Assembly (NCBI GenBank): GCA_036583965.1
Contig: JAZBQD010000015.1
Coordinates: forward strand, 27,564,310-27,628,309
Length of the DNA: 64,000 bases
Direction of reading: 5' to 3'
Source of the DNA: Prunella strophiata
Taxonomy: Eukaryota > Chordata > Aves > Passeriformes > Prunellidae
The notes beneath the pieces were generated by a model. That model saw only the letters and a list, made by a program, of their open reading frames with translations, had not been told where the DNA came from and searched no databases. A program made the translations under genes and the position numbers. Shown in pieces: positions 10,362 through 23,659 of the stretch; position 1 is the first letter of the stretch, and each line of letters begins with the position of its first letter.

Positions 10362-13300
10362 CATGTCTACAAAGTTTGTTCAGTCTCTTTTGACTGTTTT
10401 TGGCTCAGACTTTTCAATCATAAGAACTGAGGGACTGAACAACAGAAGTTGAGAGGACTGTAGTTCCCTGTACTCACTGCTGAGTAGGCAGTCTCGTAGG
10501 GGTGCTCTATGAGATGAAAAGGGAGTTGAAATTGTTTCTGAGGAAAAGTATGATTGCCCTGTAAAGCTGCTAATTCCAGTCTTGTCCAAAATAATCAACA
10601 AAAATAAAATGCTGCAAACAAATATATCTGTTTGAGATTAGTTACTTTAGTGCATTTATAAGTTCCTCATACAACACACAGCTACAGAAAAATATGTGTC
10701 TTCTAAATCTAAAAGAGATTACTGTGATTTAGGATGGTAGGGATTGCAATTTGCTGTGACTGCAGTGTGTTACAAACAACTTAGACTTGATTTTCAGGGC
10801 TTTGTATTTGCAAAATAAGTAGTATTCCATATTTTAAAGAAATGGAAAATGAGTAGCATTGATCTCTGCATAAGTAAAGGTGGTACTGCCAGGATTAATT
10901 CATTCTAGCTTTCTTTCCATGCAGAAGTGGAATAGAAAAGAAAATGGGAGTATGGTAAAGATAGAAAATTACTTTTACTTTACATGAATTACATGATATT
11001 TTAGTTATATTTGGTGTGGGGGCCTGCTGAAACATGGACACCTGTGATAAACAATTGTTTGGAAAACTGACTAATACTGGTCATGATATGCATCAGTTTA
11101 GCAAAAAGAAGAGTATTTTGCATTTGCCCTTGACAGACTCACAATTAAAGCAATATATTTTCTTTTACTTCTATGACCAAATGTAATAAGAAAGATTTTA
11201 TTTTGTAACTTTTTTTGGCAGTTAAAGAATAATGCTCTTCTATCTCAGAAGAGTTACATCAGCTGCACACCTTCAGAGAGAAAAAGTGTTCTATCCCGAT
11301 TCCATTTCTTTTTGTCACTGTGTATATATATATATATATACATACAAAAAGGACAGAAGATGATTTCTCACTTGAGACAATACACGCCACTTGTGGGCAG
11401 TATTTAAAAATATACAAGGATTTAGAGATACTTTAACCCAAAAGTAGGACTTTATGCATAAGAGGTTGTAACTCCATCCCAGTCCTAAAACTTCTGACAG
11501 CCTCATCTCCTCCAATAGAATGGTTTCTCCAGCTCAAATGTTGCAGAAACAGATGAAAGGCTATTTCTGAGGATGTCTTTACAAATCCTATTTTATTTCC
11601 ATGTAAGTTACAGAACTGAAGGAAAGAGTGTGGCCAAATAGCAGGATCTTTTTCAAGCAATACTAGAGTTGTGGTGGATTACACAGGACCTCATGTATAA
11701 ACTGAGAAAACTTGTGAGTTACCTGTGGTAACTCCCAGGCCTCTATAAGTTGTGGCAGTTGTTGGTCATCTGCTGCCTCATCTGTTCTAAGAGTGGTTTC
11801 ACCACAGTAACTTCTGAAAAAATCTGGTGAAATATGATGGAAATGCATAGATATACTTGACACTGAGAAACTGGTCAACATTAGAAAATTTTAATACGAC
11901 TAGCTGAAAGAGTGAGATTGTCATCAATATGTTCAGATATATGCAAAATTATTAAGGTTAAGGTTTTAAATATATAAAAAGCATTTAAAAACTGATGGAT
12001 AGTCAGATTTTTTACGCTCTATTTAGTGTAAAATTTATATTTACCCATCAACAATTATGTCTGATACAAGCATGAACACATGCACAGCCTTTTTTAATTC
12101 ATATTAAATTACATGTCCACTACTGTGATCTACATCTCCTTCAATTCTTTGATGATTGATTCTCTGGCCATTAATTCACTAATATACCCAACCATTGCAA
12201 TAACAGGACTTCTAATACCTTCTTGAGAAGACAGAATTATTTTGAATGAATTTAGAAGCTTGAGTTAAGATATTTATTTTAAACATGTTTGATGGGGAAA
12301 TGTAGAAATGTAATCAGCAAGTTTAAATGAGCTTTATTGATCATTCGAAAAGCTTTTCCTGCTACTTGATGTCATCTGTAAATATGGAAGGAAGGATAGG
12401 ATATAGATTTCCCTACTCACATAATTGAATCAGTTTAGATTACTTATATCAATCAACACTAACTACTCTCTGTGAATAATGAAGAGTCTGAGCTGATGTT
12501 AGAAGTTGTACTTATCTCTGGACCCTATTTTCAACTGTTGAATTTGGCCAAGACACAGCAAAGTCAAGAGTTACCAGAAAACAATCTGAGCCACTAGCTT
12601 TCAAGACCAAATTACTTTTTTTTTTTTTTAATACGTAGAAACATTTGAATAAAACCTTAGAAAACAAGATGCATCTTCCCCTGGAGCTTTGCAGGGACTC
12701 CATGAAAATTGAATGACAAGATTCAGCATACTTCTTGAAGGAAGAAATAATTATTTACCATTAGAAGACAAAAATGAAGGGGAAATACAGAGGGTAAATA
12801 TTTTGTCCTGTTTAAAGAGCAAATCTTAGGTAAAGTTCTGTGATCTAACTTCTCTCCTAACTCTGCAGCTAAGATATACATTAACCTTTGCAATTAGTCC
12901 AGGTTTTCCTTTTCCATGAGAAAGTCTTAATGCTGTGATCTGCCATTGAGTTTTAGTTGTGTTTCTAACTGATATTGTATTTTAAGGCACAAACCATACA
13001 TACATATTTGGAAACAGCATCAAACTGGGAATTAAAAGAATATTCCAGATTCTGCCCATTCAGTTTCCTCTCTCTTCTCGGGCAGTCAAATGAGTTTCAT
13101 TTTTTCTTGGTATGTTTAGGTAAAGTATGGGGATAATAAAACTTAGTAGTCTTACTTGACTGATTCCAGATAGATCTGTACATCTGTTTAATCACATAGT
13201 TCTTTAAGTTTAAGCACATAATTCTGGAAGAGTTATTAAAATAAGGATAGCTTTCGATGAAAATTAATTGCTTTTAAGTAGGAAAATATTGAATCTGAAT

Positions 13301-13989
13301 GTGGGAAAGCTTGTTGAGTAAAGAGGAACTTCAGAGATGGTACTGATCCCTAAACCACATAATTTAGTTAAAATCATCAAGACTTCTAGTGGTTCTGTAA
13401 AAGCACATGGTATTTCTGTAAAAAACAACTACACCTAAGAACCGGCTACTTAACTTTTCCATACCTGGCCCACAATTGTTGTGTGAAGACAGGAAACTCT
13501 CTGAGTCAGTGGAAGATCTTTTACAGGTTGTCCTTTGTCACCCTGATTTTTTAAGTTTCTCTGAAGCCTTCTGATGTTTACATTCTTGTGCAGAACTTTC
13601 TCACACACTTTCTTTAAATAACTTATTGTTTTGCATTCCTCTATGGAGGAAGAGCAACTTGATGGACTGTTGAGTTGTCCAGTGGCATTGAGGAGGTGGC
13701 ACTGTCACCCTCCAATGACACTGGGATTTCAGAAAACAATAAATAGAGTCAGATTTCAATAAACCTTTCTCTTTTTGCTCTCTCACACCTTGCAAAGAGC
13801 TGCTGTCTGCATTGTGTCGTTTGTGCGCCACAGTGACAGTCCTTAGGTTGGCAGTGCCTGAATCAAAGAATTAGTCCCCACATTTGGACTGTTCCTCATT
13901 ATGTGCTTCACATTATTCAATTATTGGAATAAAAAGTTGCATTCCAAGAAGACCTGAATGCAAAGTGGATCAGTGCACTCTCAGATGGG

Positions 13990-13990
<1 letters not shown>
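10362..13990. other. AT-rich non-coding stretch
   Basis: No gene or transposable element is recognised. It contains a (TA)9 run at 11323-11340 and 14 T at 12616-12629. Minus-strand frames of 60-80 codons (11315-11515, 11433-11660, 11663-11881, 13601-13831) show no domain or conserved motif that I know. Confidence 0.6.
11323..11340. repeat. (TA)9 microsatellite
   Basis: Nine TA dinucleotides are flanked by TG and CATAC. Confidence 0.9.

Positions 13991-14054
<64 letters not shown>
13991..14054. repeat. Very long poly(T) run, 64 T
   Basis: An uninterrupted run of 64 T is bounded by GATGGGC on the left and ACTAGCC on the right. It could be the reversed poly(A) tail of a minus-strand retroposon, but the sequence to its right has no recognised SINE, LINE or processed-gene body, and no target duplication was found. 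Replication slippage or an assembly/polymerase artefact is equally possible. Confidence 0.95.
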
Positions 14055-14057
<3 letters not shown>

Positions 14058-17000
14058 AGCCTGCTAAATAGCCTGATTTTCCATTCATTTTCATTCTGGG
14101 CCCATAAATATTGCATCATCTGCTACATATAGGGCACTTCAGCAAGATAACCCTGACATGTGGTGAGTAGGACCACTAAAATCTGTGTTTAATTTCCCTC
14201 AGGCTGCAACAGTCTAGAATCCAGATTATCTCTTCCTGTACTGTGAACATGATCAGTGAAGCTATTCTGCAAAAAAAATAATAAGCAATATCATCTGGCT
14301 GATTTAAACAAGAAGCTCTGTTAAGGTCTCTCCTCAGGACTTCAACCTCTGAGTCCTACGGATGAAAGTTTCTAATGTATATCCTTGAGTAAGATACCAA
14401 AACTTTAGAAAAGTACTCTGAACATCTGCCATGGGTAGGAGTTTTTCTGCTCCTTTAGCACTTTCCTGCCATAGGTACTTTCCACTCAAAATTTTTGTAT
14501 TCTTTATGCAAATGTTAGAGTAGTACATGGCTGTCCCTGTCAGCTAACCTGTACAAGAAAACAGCTTAAATCCCCTGCTTGACTTGGCACTTTCTCTTTA
14601 GATCTGGTAAATTCAAACTTGCAAATTTAAAAGAGGAAATTGGAAACTAAGAAGCAGCTGTGTAGGGTTTAATTGGTTTTAGCCTTAATGATTTAATAGT
14701 TAGGAAGCAGTCTTAATGTTCCTATGTGCTACCTCCTCCTTGATTTCTGATGTGTGTCAAGTACTCTTAAGAAATAGTCCTCAAGATTTTTATGGTTTAT
14801 CTGCTTTCAACTATTATGCTGGTAAAAAACTGGCCCTCTAAATACTGAGCTACAAGGATTCTAATTTCTTTAGCTACCAAACATTGATCTTTTAGATCCA
14901 TGAGCACATTAACTCCATGGACACAGAGTACATGGGTCACAGACTGCAAAAAAGCACCATTCTAAAAGTACAGTTTCTTTCTTGTAGACATGAAGTAATG
15001 AAACGTAAAGGCTATAATAGGTTTATTAAATTCATACAGAAATGGCTCAGATGTACCATATTAAGTCTCCTGGTAGTGCTGTGTACTTAAAGTATTAAGA
15101 TTTTATTTCTAAGATTTTAATATTATAGCTGAAACCTTAAAAGAAAATTTGATTAATGTTGCCACCATGGACCCAGCCTGAATGGGGTGCTCACAGAATT
15201 ATTTCTCCCATTAAAAGAAATTACTCCTGCAGGTAGGAATAGACTGAGGAAGGCTAAACTATATCTGTAACACACTACATTTCTAAATCGACTTTATTTT
15301 ATATCAAATCTTTATGGTAAATCCTGTTACACTCTCATGAGCATGAACTACTGATTAATTCATCATTATTTTCCCAGATGTTTGGATCAATGCTTTAATC
15401 TGAAACTTCTTAATATACTGTTAAAAACTCCTTTCAAATTACTGAGATTTCCAAGCTTCAGAGATATACAAATTTCGCAGTTAATTTCAAGAATTTTTTC
15501 TGTTTGGTTGGGTGTTTTGGTTCTGTTTGGTTTTAGTTTTTTTATTTTCTTTGCAAGAAAATGGTTTTTATCTGCATTGGTACTCATAATCTTTTTCACA
15601 CATTTTGAAAACTAGTGGTTCTTTGGGTAAAGAATTCAAATAAATTTATTGTATTCTCTGTCTGCAGTGCTATACTAGAAAATTTCTTCTTTTCACTATT
15701 TTTTTTTCTTGACAGGTTCAAGCACTGAAACAGTGTATAGGAAGTAATGGGGCATAGCTCAAATCTGGGATGAAAAGTAACAAATCAGAAGTGAATATTG
15801 CTTGAAGTCAGTTCCTGTTGTGCTCATTTTTCCTGGATGTGTAAGGAAAGCTGACAGGCAGAATTGCATGCCTCACAGATCACTGGGTGAACTTTGATGA
15901 GATGGACATGTGATTGGCTCACCACATTTTATTTACCCTAACGTGGAAAGTACACAGTAGCTGTAGGGTCCCAGGTAAATGACATTTCATCTAGCATTCT
16001 TCATTTAAGCAGATTCCTGGAGATAGATGAGTGACTTGGCAAAGCAGCATCAAGCAATGACATTTTATGCCAGGTTACAGGTCCACAGCAACCATTCCCT
16101 GATACATGTTAGTGTAACACTGTACAACATATTTTGTGGAATTTATTGTCTCCCCCTTCATTTTTAGTGAAGAAATAACAACAGCCCCTCTATTTCATGC
16201 AGCCTCAGTATCATTAGCAATAATTGGATCAAGCTGGAAAGCAAATTATTTTCTTTCCCTTTTTGGCAATCCCTTGAGAACAGAACAAAGCATGACAACC
16301 TGTACACCACCTGCTTTATGTTTCACAAAAATCAAGGAGGCTGTCAAATAGCTCCCTCCCTTTGAAATAGATTCATGTAAGAATACTATGTTTTTATGTA
16401 AAAAAAAAAAAAACAAACAAAAAAAAAAACAGATAACAGATTTCAGAGGCTAATTATTACCTTTTTTATTATTATTATTATTAGATATTTGGATACAAGA
16501 AATAATAGACATATGATTACTAGGAAAAAATCAGCATTCAAAAAGTAACTTCTTTTCTTTCAAGTTAATTATGCATTTTGTATGTGTAAGCATTTTAATT
16601 TCAGAATTACTGAGAAGTCAAACACCCCATGAAGCAGGTATTAAGAGCTATGTGAATCACTGAAACATCTGTGTGCTGATTTTGGATAGTATAAATCAAG
16701 CTCTAGCCTTTGGAATGCTAATTTATTATTGGAAAATAGAAACCAAGAGAGTTAAAACTGTTTAAAGTAATTATGAATTGTAATCTCACAGTAAAAGCTG
16801 GAGTCATGTAGATCTGTTGTACTTGCTTAGCTCTAATCCCCCTGGTGTCAATGAGGCTATTCAAATGATTAACATGAGGCATGAACAGGGCAATAAATCA
16901 ATTTGTTTATATTAACATACGAAAAACCCAAGGTATTTCACCAAATCCATCCAAATAGAAGGCAAGTCTAAGACTGCCAATACTGTAGTTTGCATGTCCT

Positions 17001-20000
17001 ATACAAAAGTCCTTTTTTCCATATTTAGGAGTGAGAGGCACCGACTGTTTCTCAAAAATCACAAAATGTAGTAATTTCTATTGAGTTTGCATAACTTCCT
17101 TAGTAAACTTTGTCTTTATTGTACCTGCATAACACTTAGGCAGCTTTAAATTCCAAATATACCACAGACACGGTCCAGAACTAAGAAAATAAAGGAATTT
17201 GTTCTGTGGTGTCACATTAAGTTGCAACATCAGAATTATGGCTCTTGGTTTGCTGCATGGGTGTTCTCATTACAGTTGAATGAAGCATTTTAGAACCAGC
17301 ATTTATTTAAAAGTTATTCCTCACTAAACAAAAAAAAAGAAAAAAATCTTTTAATTTATAATCTTTCATTTGGTTGCTTCCTGCCTTTTGTGCCATCACT
17401 ACTAACCATTGTATCCTTGCTTGATTTGCATTAGACACATCTTTTGGAATGTTTCTTTCAAATATCAAGTGTGATGACCTGGCATGAAGTATTTATGTAT
17501 TATGTAGGAAAAATGCAATGCCAAGATTACATGTTGGTGGGGGAGAAAGAGAAACAAAAATAACCAAGGTTAATTTTTTCATAAGAGAAGAGATTCTATA
17601 GTGAAACAGAAATATTTTAGCAGAGAAAAACTTAGAAAAATATGATTGAAAGTAAGAATAGCTTAAGGCGTATGTATGTTATCAGTAATTTATAATAAAT
17701 CATTTATATGGTGGTGAGGTTAATTTTATATCACTTGGAGTCTGGATATCAAATTTACATAAGCTCTTTAAATATGTTCTGGAGCTTAGAAAAAACTTTG
17801 CTCTTTTGACTGGCTTGAAATTCCATTGTGACAGATCAGTCAGAATGTTTGTGGTGGTTTCTACTGGCTTTAAAGATGTAAGTAATCTACAAAGCCCTCT
17901 TTTAAAATTTTGACAGACAGGGGCTTTTTATTTTTTTATCTCTTTTATTGATGTGTACTAAAGGCTTTCAATCTATCTTCAATCTAAGTACAAAGTGACT
18001 ATCTTGGAGAATATAAAATATAATAATTTATTGCAACAAATAAAGGTAAAAGTTAAGGATTTAATTTATATCTAAATATAAATTTTCTTATTGATATCCA
18101 TTATAATTACTTATCTGTTATCCATTCTAACTGCTAATCTAATTGCAATGCTGTTAACACAGCATTGATATGCTTCTTGTTTTCTTTAAAATATCATTCA
18201 AATGAAATAAAAACAGGTAGTCCTTTCATGTATTCTTCTGTCCATTCATTTTAGGCACCTAACAAATGATCCCAAATATAGTTGCCATATGATTCCTTAT
18301 TAGATTTGTGCTAAAGCACAAAGCATTTTTTTTTTTTTTTTTGCTTGTGTGCAACCTCATTGAAACTACAGGTTCCTTTCACTTCTATCAGTACAAAAGA
18401 AAGTCACACTACATTGCCTTGCATGGACATCCACTGAGAATCCAGAAGCATGGTAATAAAGATTCATGTAATTTCACTCCTATGTTGCCAGCATGTAGTT
18501 AAATAAAAGGAAATTTTAAAAAAAAATGCAGTGACTGCATAGACCTTCGGGATAGACTTGCTCTAGATACACCTGGAAACCCATTTGGTACTTCACATGG
18601 GAACCTATCTCACCTTTCAGCTGGAAGATTCAATATAAAGCACAAGAATTACAATTACCTCTCTATACCATCTATTTTAGAAATACAAGAAAAGAAGCAG
18701 CAACTATTAACAGTACAAGATGCTTTGGAAGTGACACAGATGCACAAAGAACAGTTAAATCAATAGCACTCATATGTATCAATAGCAGAAGCACATCTTT
18801 GAAAATTAGAAAAAAATATTAGAAATGAGGTAAAGCAGGGCTTCTCGGGTTGTGATGTTCATAATTTTGTTTTCATACCATTTATGTAAAGTGATGATTG
18901 TGTGATACAGATCATACCATGATTCATAAGTGGGAGGGGTTTTTAACAATCCATATACCTTCTACCTCTGCACAAAACTTATTCCACCCTGATGAGAATT
19001 ATTTTGATTATCTGACTTTCATAGGTACAGTCACCTCTCACATATCATTTAATAGCTAAAAAAATGCTAAAATCTCCCTTATTCTTTCAAACTTGCAAGA
19101 CAAAATGTTCAGGACACATTTGTTAGAAGTTCTTTATCTCAGGTGTATCTACAAGGCTACTTTTCATCACAGCTATAGCAGTTTCTTTTTACATCCAGGA
19201 CATTAAGTTTTCTAAATTGCTCATGAGTACTGAATATATTTAAATCAAATAATTTTAAAACATGCTCTTACAATGCACTTTATTCTTGAAAGCATATTCT
19301 AAACAAACTCATAAACTGCAGAGAGTAAACCTTTCAAAACTGCTCGCTCTTAGCTCTTCCATTAGTGTTTCTGTCAAATATATAAAATGAAAACCACAGA
19401 AATCCTTTCTGTTGCTATATCAGGTGTCAGATATTGTCCTGCTAGTTAATCTCTCAAAGTAAGAGGGAAGCTTAATAAAACTATAGCTAAAATCCTTTGA
19501 CATGAATCCTGCTCTTACCTGCGGATTATAATGTAATCCCATTATGACCTTTCAATATCCTTTATCTATCATGAAAAGTGATGTCTTAAAAGCTTCTTAT
19601 TTTTGAACCATAGTATACACGGGTTTGTTCTATTGTTAAAGAATGCAATTTACCTCTAAATGTGTTAAAATAGAGGAGTTTCTGAGTCTAGGTGTTTTAT
19701 TCAAACTATTTACAGTCTTCAGTTAGGAAAACATTTAGATTGTAATTTTAAAATAAGTATGGCCACGTCTCTGTTTTTGACAGTGTATCACTAATTGTTT
19801 GGTGATCTTGGCTGAGTAAAATGTTAGTCAATGGCCTGAGTGGCTCAAGGTGCAGAGACATCTCCTCTTGAGTACTGCTCACATATCTCCATCATCCCTT
19901 TCCCTATTTCTGTAAGGATGCTTCTCCCGCTTTCTCTTGAGAGCCCTTCCCCTTCCTCTGGCTTTTTGCACAAGTAGAGACACTGTGATATTCTGCTACA

Positions 20001-23000
20001 TTTTTCCATGTAAAGAATCTTCACAAATCCTTGGGAATATATACATGCATAATTAATAAAAATAAGGCATTTTTAAATGGAGTTCCAGCACCTTTTTTGC
20101 ACTAAACTTCTTTTGCAAGAATCACAAGTAGGGAAATGCTGCCAACAGCTCTGCAATCCATATGGGTCTTTACAACTTGTCTTGAGTGTCACCAGGCAGG
20201 GGTAAACAATTATATGAAAGGATGATGCAAGACAAGCATGAAAGTTATTGTTTTCCTATAAAATTAACATCCTAGTTTTTGGCCTTTATTTCATTCTGCC
20301 TTGTTCTTGGTTATGCTATAGAGAACTCAATGATTATATTAACCAAAAAATACAAGTTCCAATTCACTCTTACATTTAATAATTATTTTATATTTCTCAA
20401 ATCTTTCACCATTGTACTCCATGACATGTTAAAAAAACCACTTATATTTTCAAATGAAAGGCTCTTAAAATAGTAAAAGACAATAAGAAAATTATCTGTA
20501 CAACAGAAAACCAACTTCTGATAATTGTGATGACTATTATCTGCCACTGCCTCAACTAAGAACTAAGTATCAATTATCTGATATTACCCAACCCAAATAA
20601 AATTTTAAGGTACTGTCAACTCCTTCAAGGCTTTTCAGTCATTAATGTTTTCCAATGGAATAAAAACACAATTTTTTTACTTTTAATTTAGAAACAGATT
20701 ACTTTTAAGAAAAAGATGAGGTTTCTGTGATGAGATTTCTCTAAGCCCATAGAATGATCAAGGAAAACTTAGAAGACACAATGTGATTCATATTTTCTTT
20801 CACAACACAAGTTCTTCAAAAGATAATGGAGGCTGTGTCAAAATTTCCATCAAGATTTTAGAAGATTTACAAAAAATATTGCAATTTCTAGCCCCTAATG
20901 AAAATATTAAACAGCACATAACATTTCCTGATAAAACTTTCCCATGGCAAGGCCATTGCGCAGAATATATTGTGGTATGTCCTTTTTTATTTTCTTTGTA
21001 TAATATGCTTATGATATTAGAATACAGTAAAAATAAAATGAAGAAATATGGACTGTATGGTAAGAGCAAAATAAAACTTATCCTTGAAGGCCAAAGACAG
21101 GCTATATATGAAATACAGCATTATGAAAGGCAATTTAGTCTCAAGCAATTTAGTCTGAGGAAAATCCTGACTCTATCCAAGTAATGCAGTACAACTATAC
21201 CTCTACCCTGAAATATATAATTCCTCAAGGATACCTGGTGTTTGCTAAAAAGCTTCAGTAGATTTTGGACATATAGATTCTTTTCTAAGTTATTTCCTCT
21301 GAATTTTGACTCCCAGCTTGCTTCCAATTACTCTTGTAAAATATTCTGTCCAGATTTGAGCAAATGCTAGAAAATGGCCTAGCATTTTTTAAATTCTAGA
21401 GATGAAATGGAATAAGTGTGAAAATAAGACATACTTTATATGCCTAGTACCAATTTCAATGATGATTCATTTTCTGCACAACCTTCATTTGTTTTATGCT
21501 GCCTGTCAGCCTACAGCAAGATCACGACAGTCAGTGTAGAAATATCACAGTTTAGTCAAGCAAAATAATTATCCTTTGCTTTTTCAAACTGGTGAAGTTA
21601 CAATAATAAGCTTGGGGGAAATTGATAATGAGATTTGTAAAGGATTTAGTTTTGTTGTTCTTTATCAGGTTTTCTTAGTGTGTTCTTTAGAAAGGGCTTT
21701 ACTTCTTTTCTGCTATAGCCTGGACACTCAAACATAAATATACACTCTCCCTCTGCCCAAAGAGGAAAAAGGAGACAAAAGGAAGAGAGTTACAAAGTCT
21801 TTGCTATTCCCTCTCCTTCACATCAGGAAGAAAGGAAAGAAAATAAATAGGAAAATTTGATGATAAGAAAATTTTTTATACTTCTGCCACATGGATCTGC
21901 ACAGCTCCAGTTGTTGACCCTTACAGTAGCTGGACCCCTCTAGCTACTACTCTTCCACCTTTCCATAGTAAGAGTGAAATGGTCTCAGCTAGGCTTTCAG
22001 GAAACACTTCACACATCTTCTTCTCCCTGAGAAGAAAGAGAGAAAAAATTCACCAGACTGGAAATATTCCAGGTTCATACATGACCTTGGGAAGTGGAAC
22101 TAGTAGGACTACTCAGTGCAGATCCTTCTACTAACTGTCTTTTGGCTGGCAGAGATGTAAAACTGGAGAAAGCTCTGTCTTTGTTTCTGTTGTCACCTAT
22201 CAGGGAGTAATTTGATCAGCAGTTGTTGTTATGGGTTTAACTCCTGAGCAAGGCTGAGAGCAGTTCCAAGCATAATGACAGCTCCATCAACTGCTGCCCT
22301 TCTTTCTGGAAGAGTGTGAGACTGTTTCAAGGCTCCACCTTCTGCCAGTCTTCAAAATATACATAGTTCACAAAGTGGTTTGCTTCAGCTTGAGGAGGGC
22401 TGCCTTATGTCAGAATAAATATTGGTTTAATCAGCCAGCAAAATTCAAGTTGCATGGTTCAGTGGACGAGCTGGGTGAAAGCAGTAATATTTGCAGGTGT
22501 GTGTGTTGAAAAGAAGTCATTATCAAATCCTCTTTCCATTAAAAGAAATCAAAATAAAACAAGACAAACAAAAAAAATAACCCAGAGAAAATGATAATTT
22601 ATTTAAAGAATTATAGTTTTACAATTTGAAAACATAAAAGTGACATCTTTGATTTGTCAATTACTTCCAGTGGTAAGACATATGTGTCAAATGTTAATGA
22701 GGTGAAATAAACTTTCTTGTATCATGTTGCCCTTTTTCTTGTGGTGTTTAGTAGTATAGCTTCTCATGATAACTGTTACCTTCCACTCAATTTTCTATTC
22801 TAACAAGAACAGAATAAAATAAGTGCCAGATGAGAATATGTTATGGAATCATTATCATTGTGGTGTAACAAGTTACTTCATGTGAAAAGGAGAAAATATC
22901 CTGCATGGAGTCTGTTGGGGATTACTCCTGCTTGTATCTGCAAAACAGCAGAAAATGTACATCTAATATCAGGTAATTACCTTTGAGTGGATGACTGAAC

Positions 23001-23100
23001 TAATCCCACTGTCTTCTGAGTTTCCAATTAAAAAAATAGGCTTACCATGTCCTCCAGATATTATTTCAGAAAATACGGCTCATTGGAGGGTCTATAAAAT
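14055..23100. other. Long AT-rich non-coding stretch
   Basis: No gene, RNA or transposable element is recognised in about 9 kb. Simple repeats: mixed A/C low complexity near 16400-16430, (TTA)n at about 16465-16483, 17 T at 18326-18342. A 15-bp tandem pair (GCAATTTAGTCT core) is at 21130-21159. The longest frame (20783-21184, 133 codons, plus strand) has no signal peptide, membrane segment or motif that I recognise and is the size chance gives in such AT-rich DNA. The part at 16440-17160 has many TAAT-type words and could be conserved non-coding DNA, but a single sequence cannot show that. Confidence 0.55.
21130..21159. repeat. 15-bp tandem duplication, two copies
   Basis: GCAATTTAGTCTCAA is followed directly by GCAATTTAGTCTGAG, with one mismatch. 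This is a typical small slippage duplication. Confidence 0.85.
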
Positions 23101-23109
23101 ATGACCTAT

Positions 23110-23515
23110 TAAAGATACTGAAACAGTAGGGTTCCCATACTCCAGAGAAGCCTGAAAGGACATTTATTAACAACCTTCAAATATGTAAAAAGTTTCTGCA
23201 AGGAAGAGAAGTAGTAAACTGCTTCCCTGTGGTTTTTTTGGGATAGTGCAAAGATTAATTAGATAAATTGAAGCAGGGGAGATTTAGCTTTGATATTGGA
23301 AACAACAGTTTAATGATGTTCAAATACTGAATATATCACATAAGGAAACAGCAAAATTTCAATCATTGGATGTTTTTAAGTATAGGTCTTTCATAAATCA
23401 GGAAATGTTTGATTGTATTTGACAATCAATCAGCAATAAACTGAAACTGACAATCTTTAGAGATAGAGACCAAGTAAGTGGCATTTAGAAACATCTTCCA
23501 GCCCTATTTTCTATT
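23110..23515 (+). mobile_element. Old CR1 LINE 3' region, plus strand
   Basis: Several words in the right order match CR1: CTTCAAATATGTAAAAAG with TTTCTGCAAGGAAGAG (about 23178-23207), GCAGGGGAGATTTAG (about 23273-23288), GATATTGGAAACAACA, and near the end CATCTTCCAGCCCTATTTTC (about 23491-23510), the place where CR1 tails begin. Between these the sequence has drifted strongly, and the octamer tail is no longer clear. It is an ancient copy with no open frame. Confidence 0.65.
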
Positions 23516-23626
23516 AGCGGAGATTAATTATAAATCTAAAGCTATATGTTTTGCTAGACACATAATATAGAAGCCTGTAGAGCCCTTAAATTTCTGCATT
23601 TTTAACTTGTAATTTCCTTAAAAACG

Positions 23627-23658
23627 ATCCTATATTATGCTAATCTATCAACAAACTC
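23627..23658 (+). repeat. Dispersed 32-bp repeat, copy 1
   Basis: A 32-bp word starting ATCCTATATTATGCTAATC is repeated at 25954-25985 with one mismatch (A/G) and in the same orientation. Flanks on both sides are unrelated. Its origin is unknown. Confidence 0.85.
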
Positions 23659-23659
23659 C

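Noticed and set aside
20783..21184. 133-codon plus-strand open frame
   Set aside because: No recognised domain, signal or membrane segment. Lys/Ile/Leu-rich composition follows the local AT content, an overlapping minus-strand frame is also open, and its length is within what chance gives in 64 kb of AT-rich DNA.
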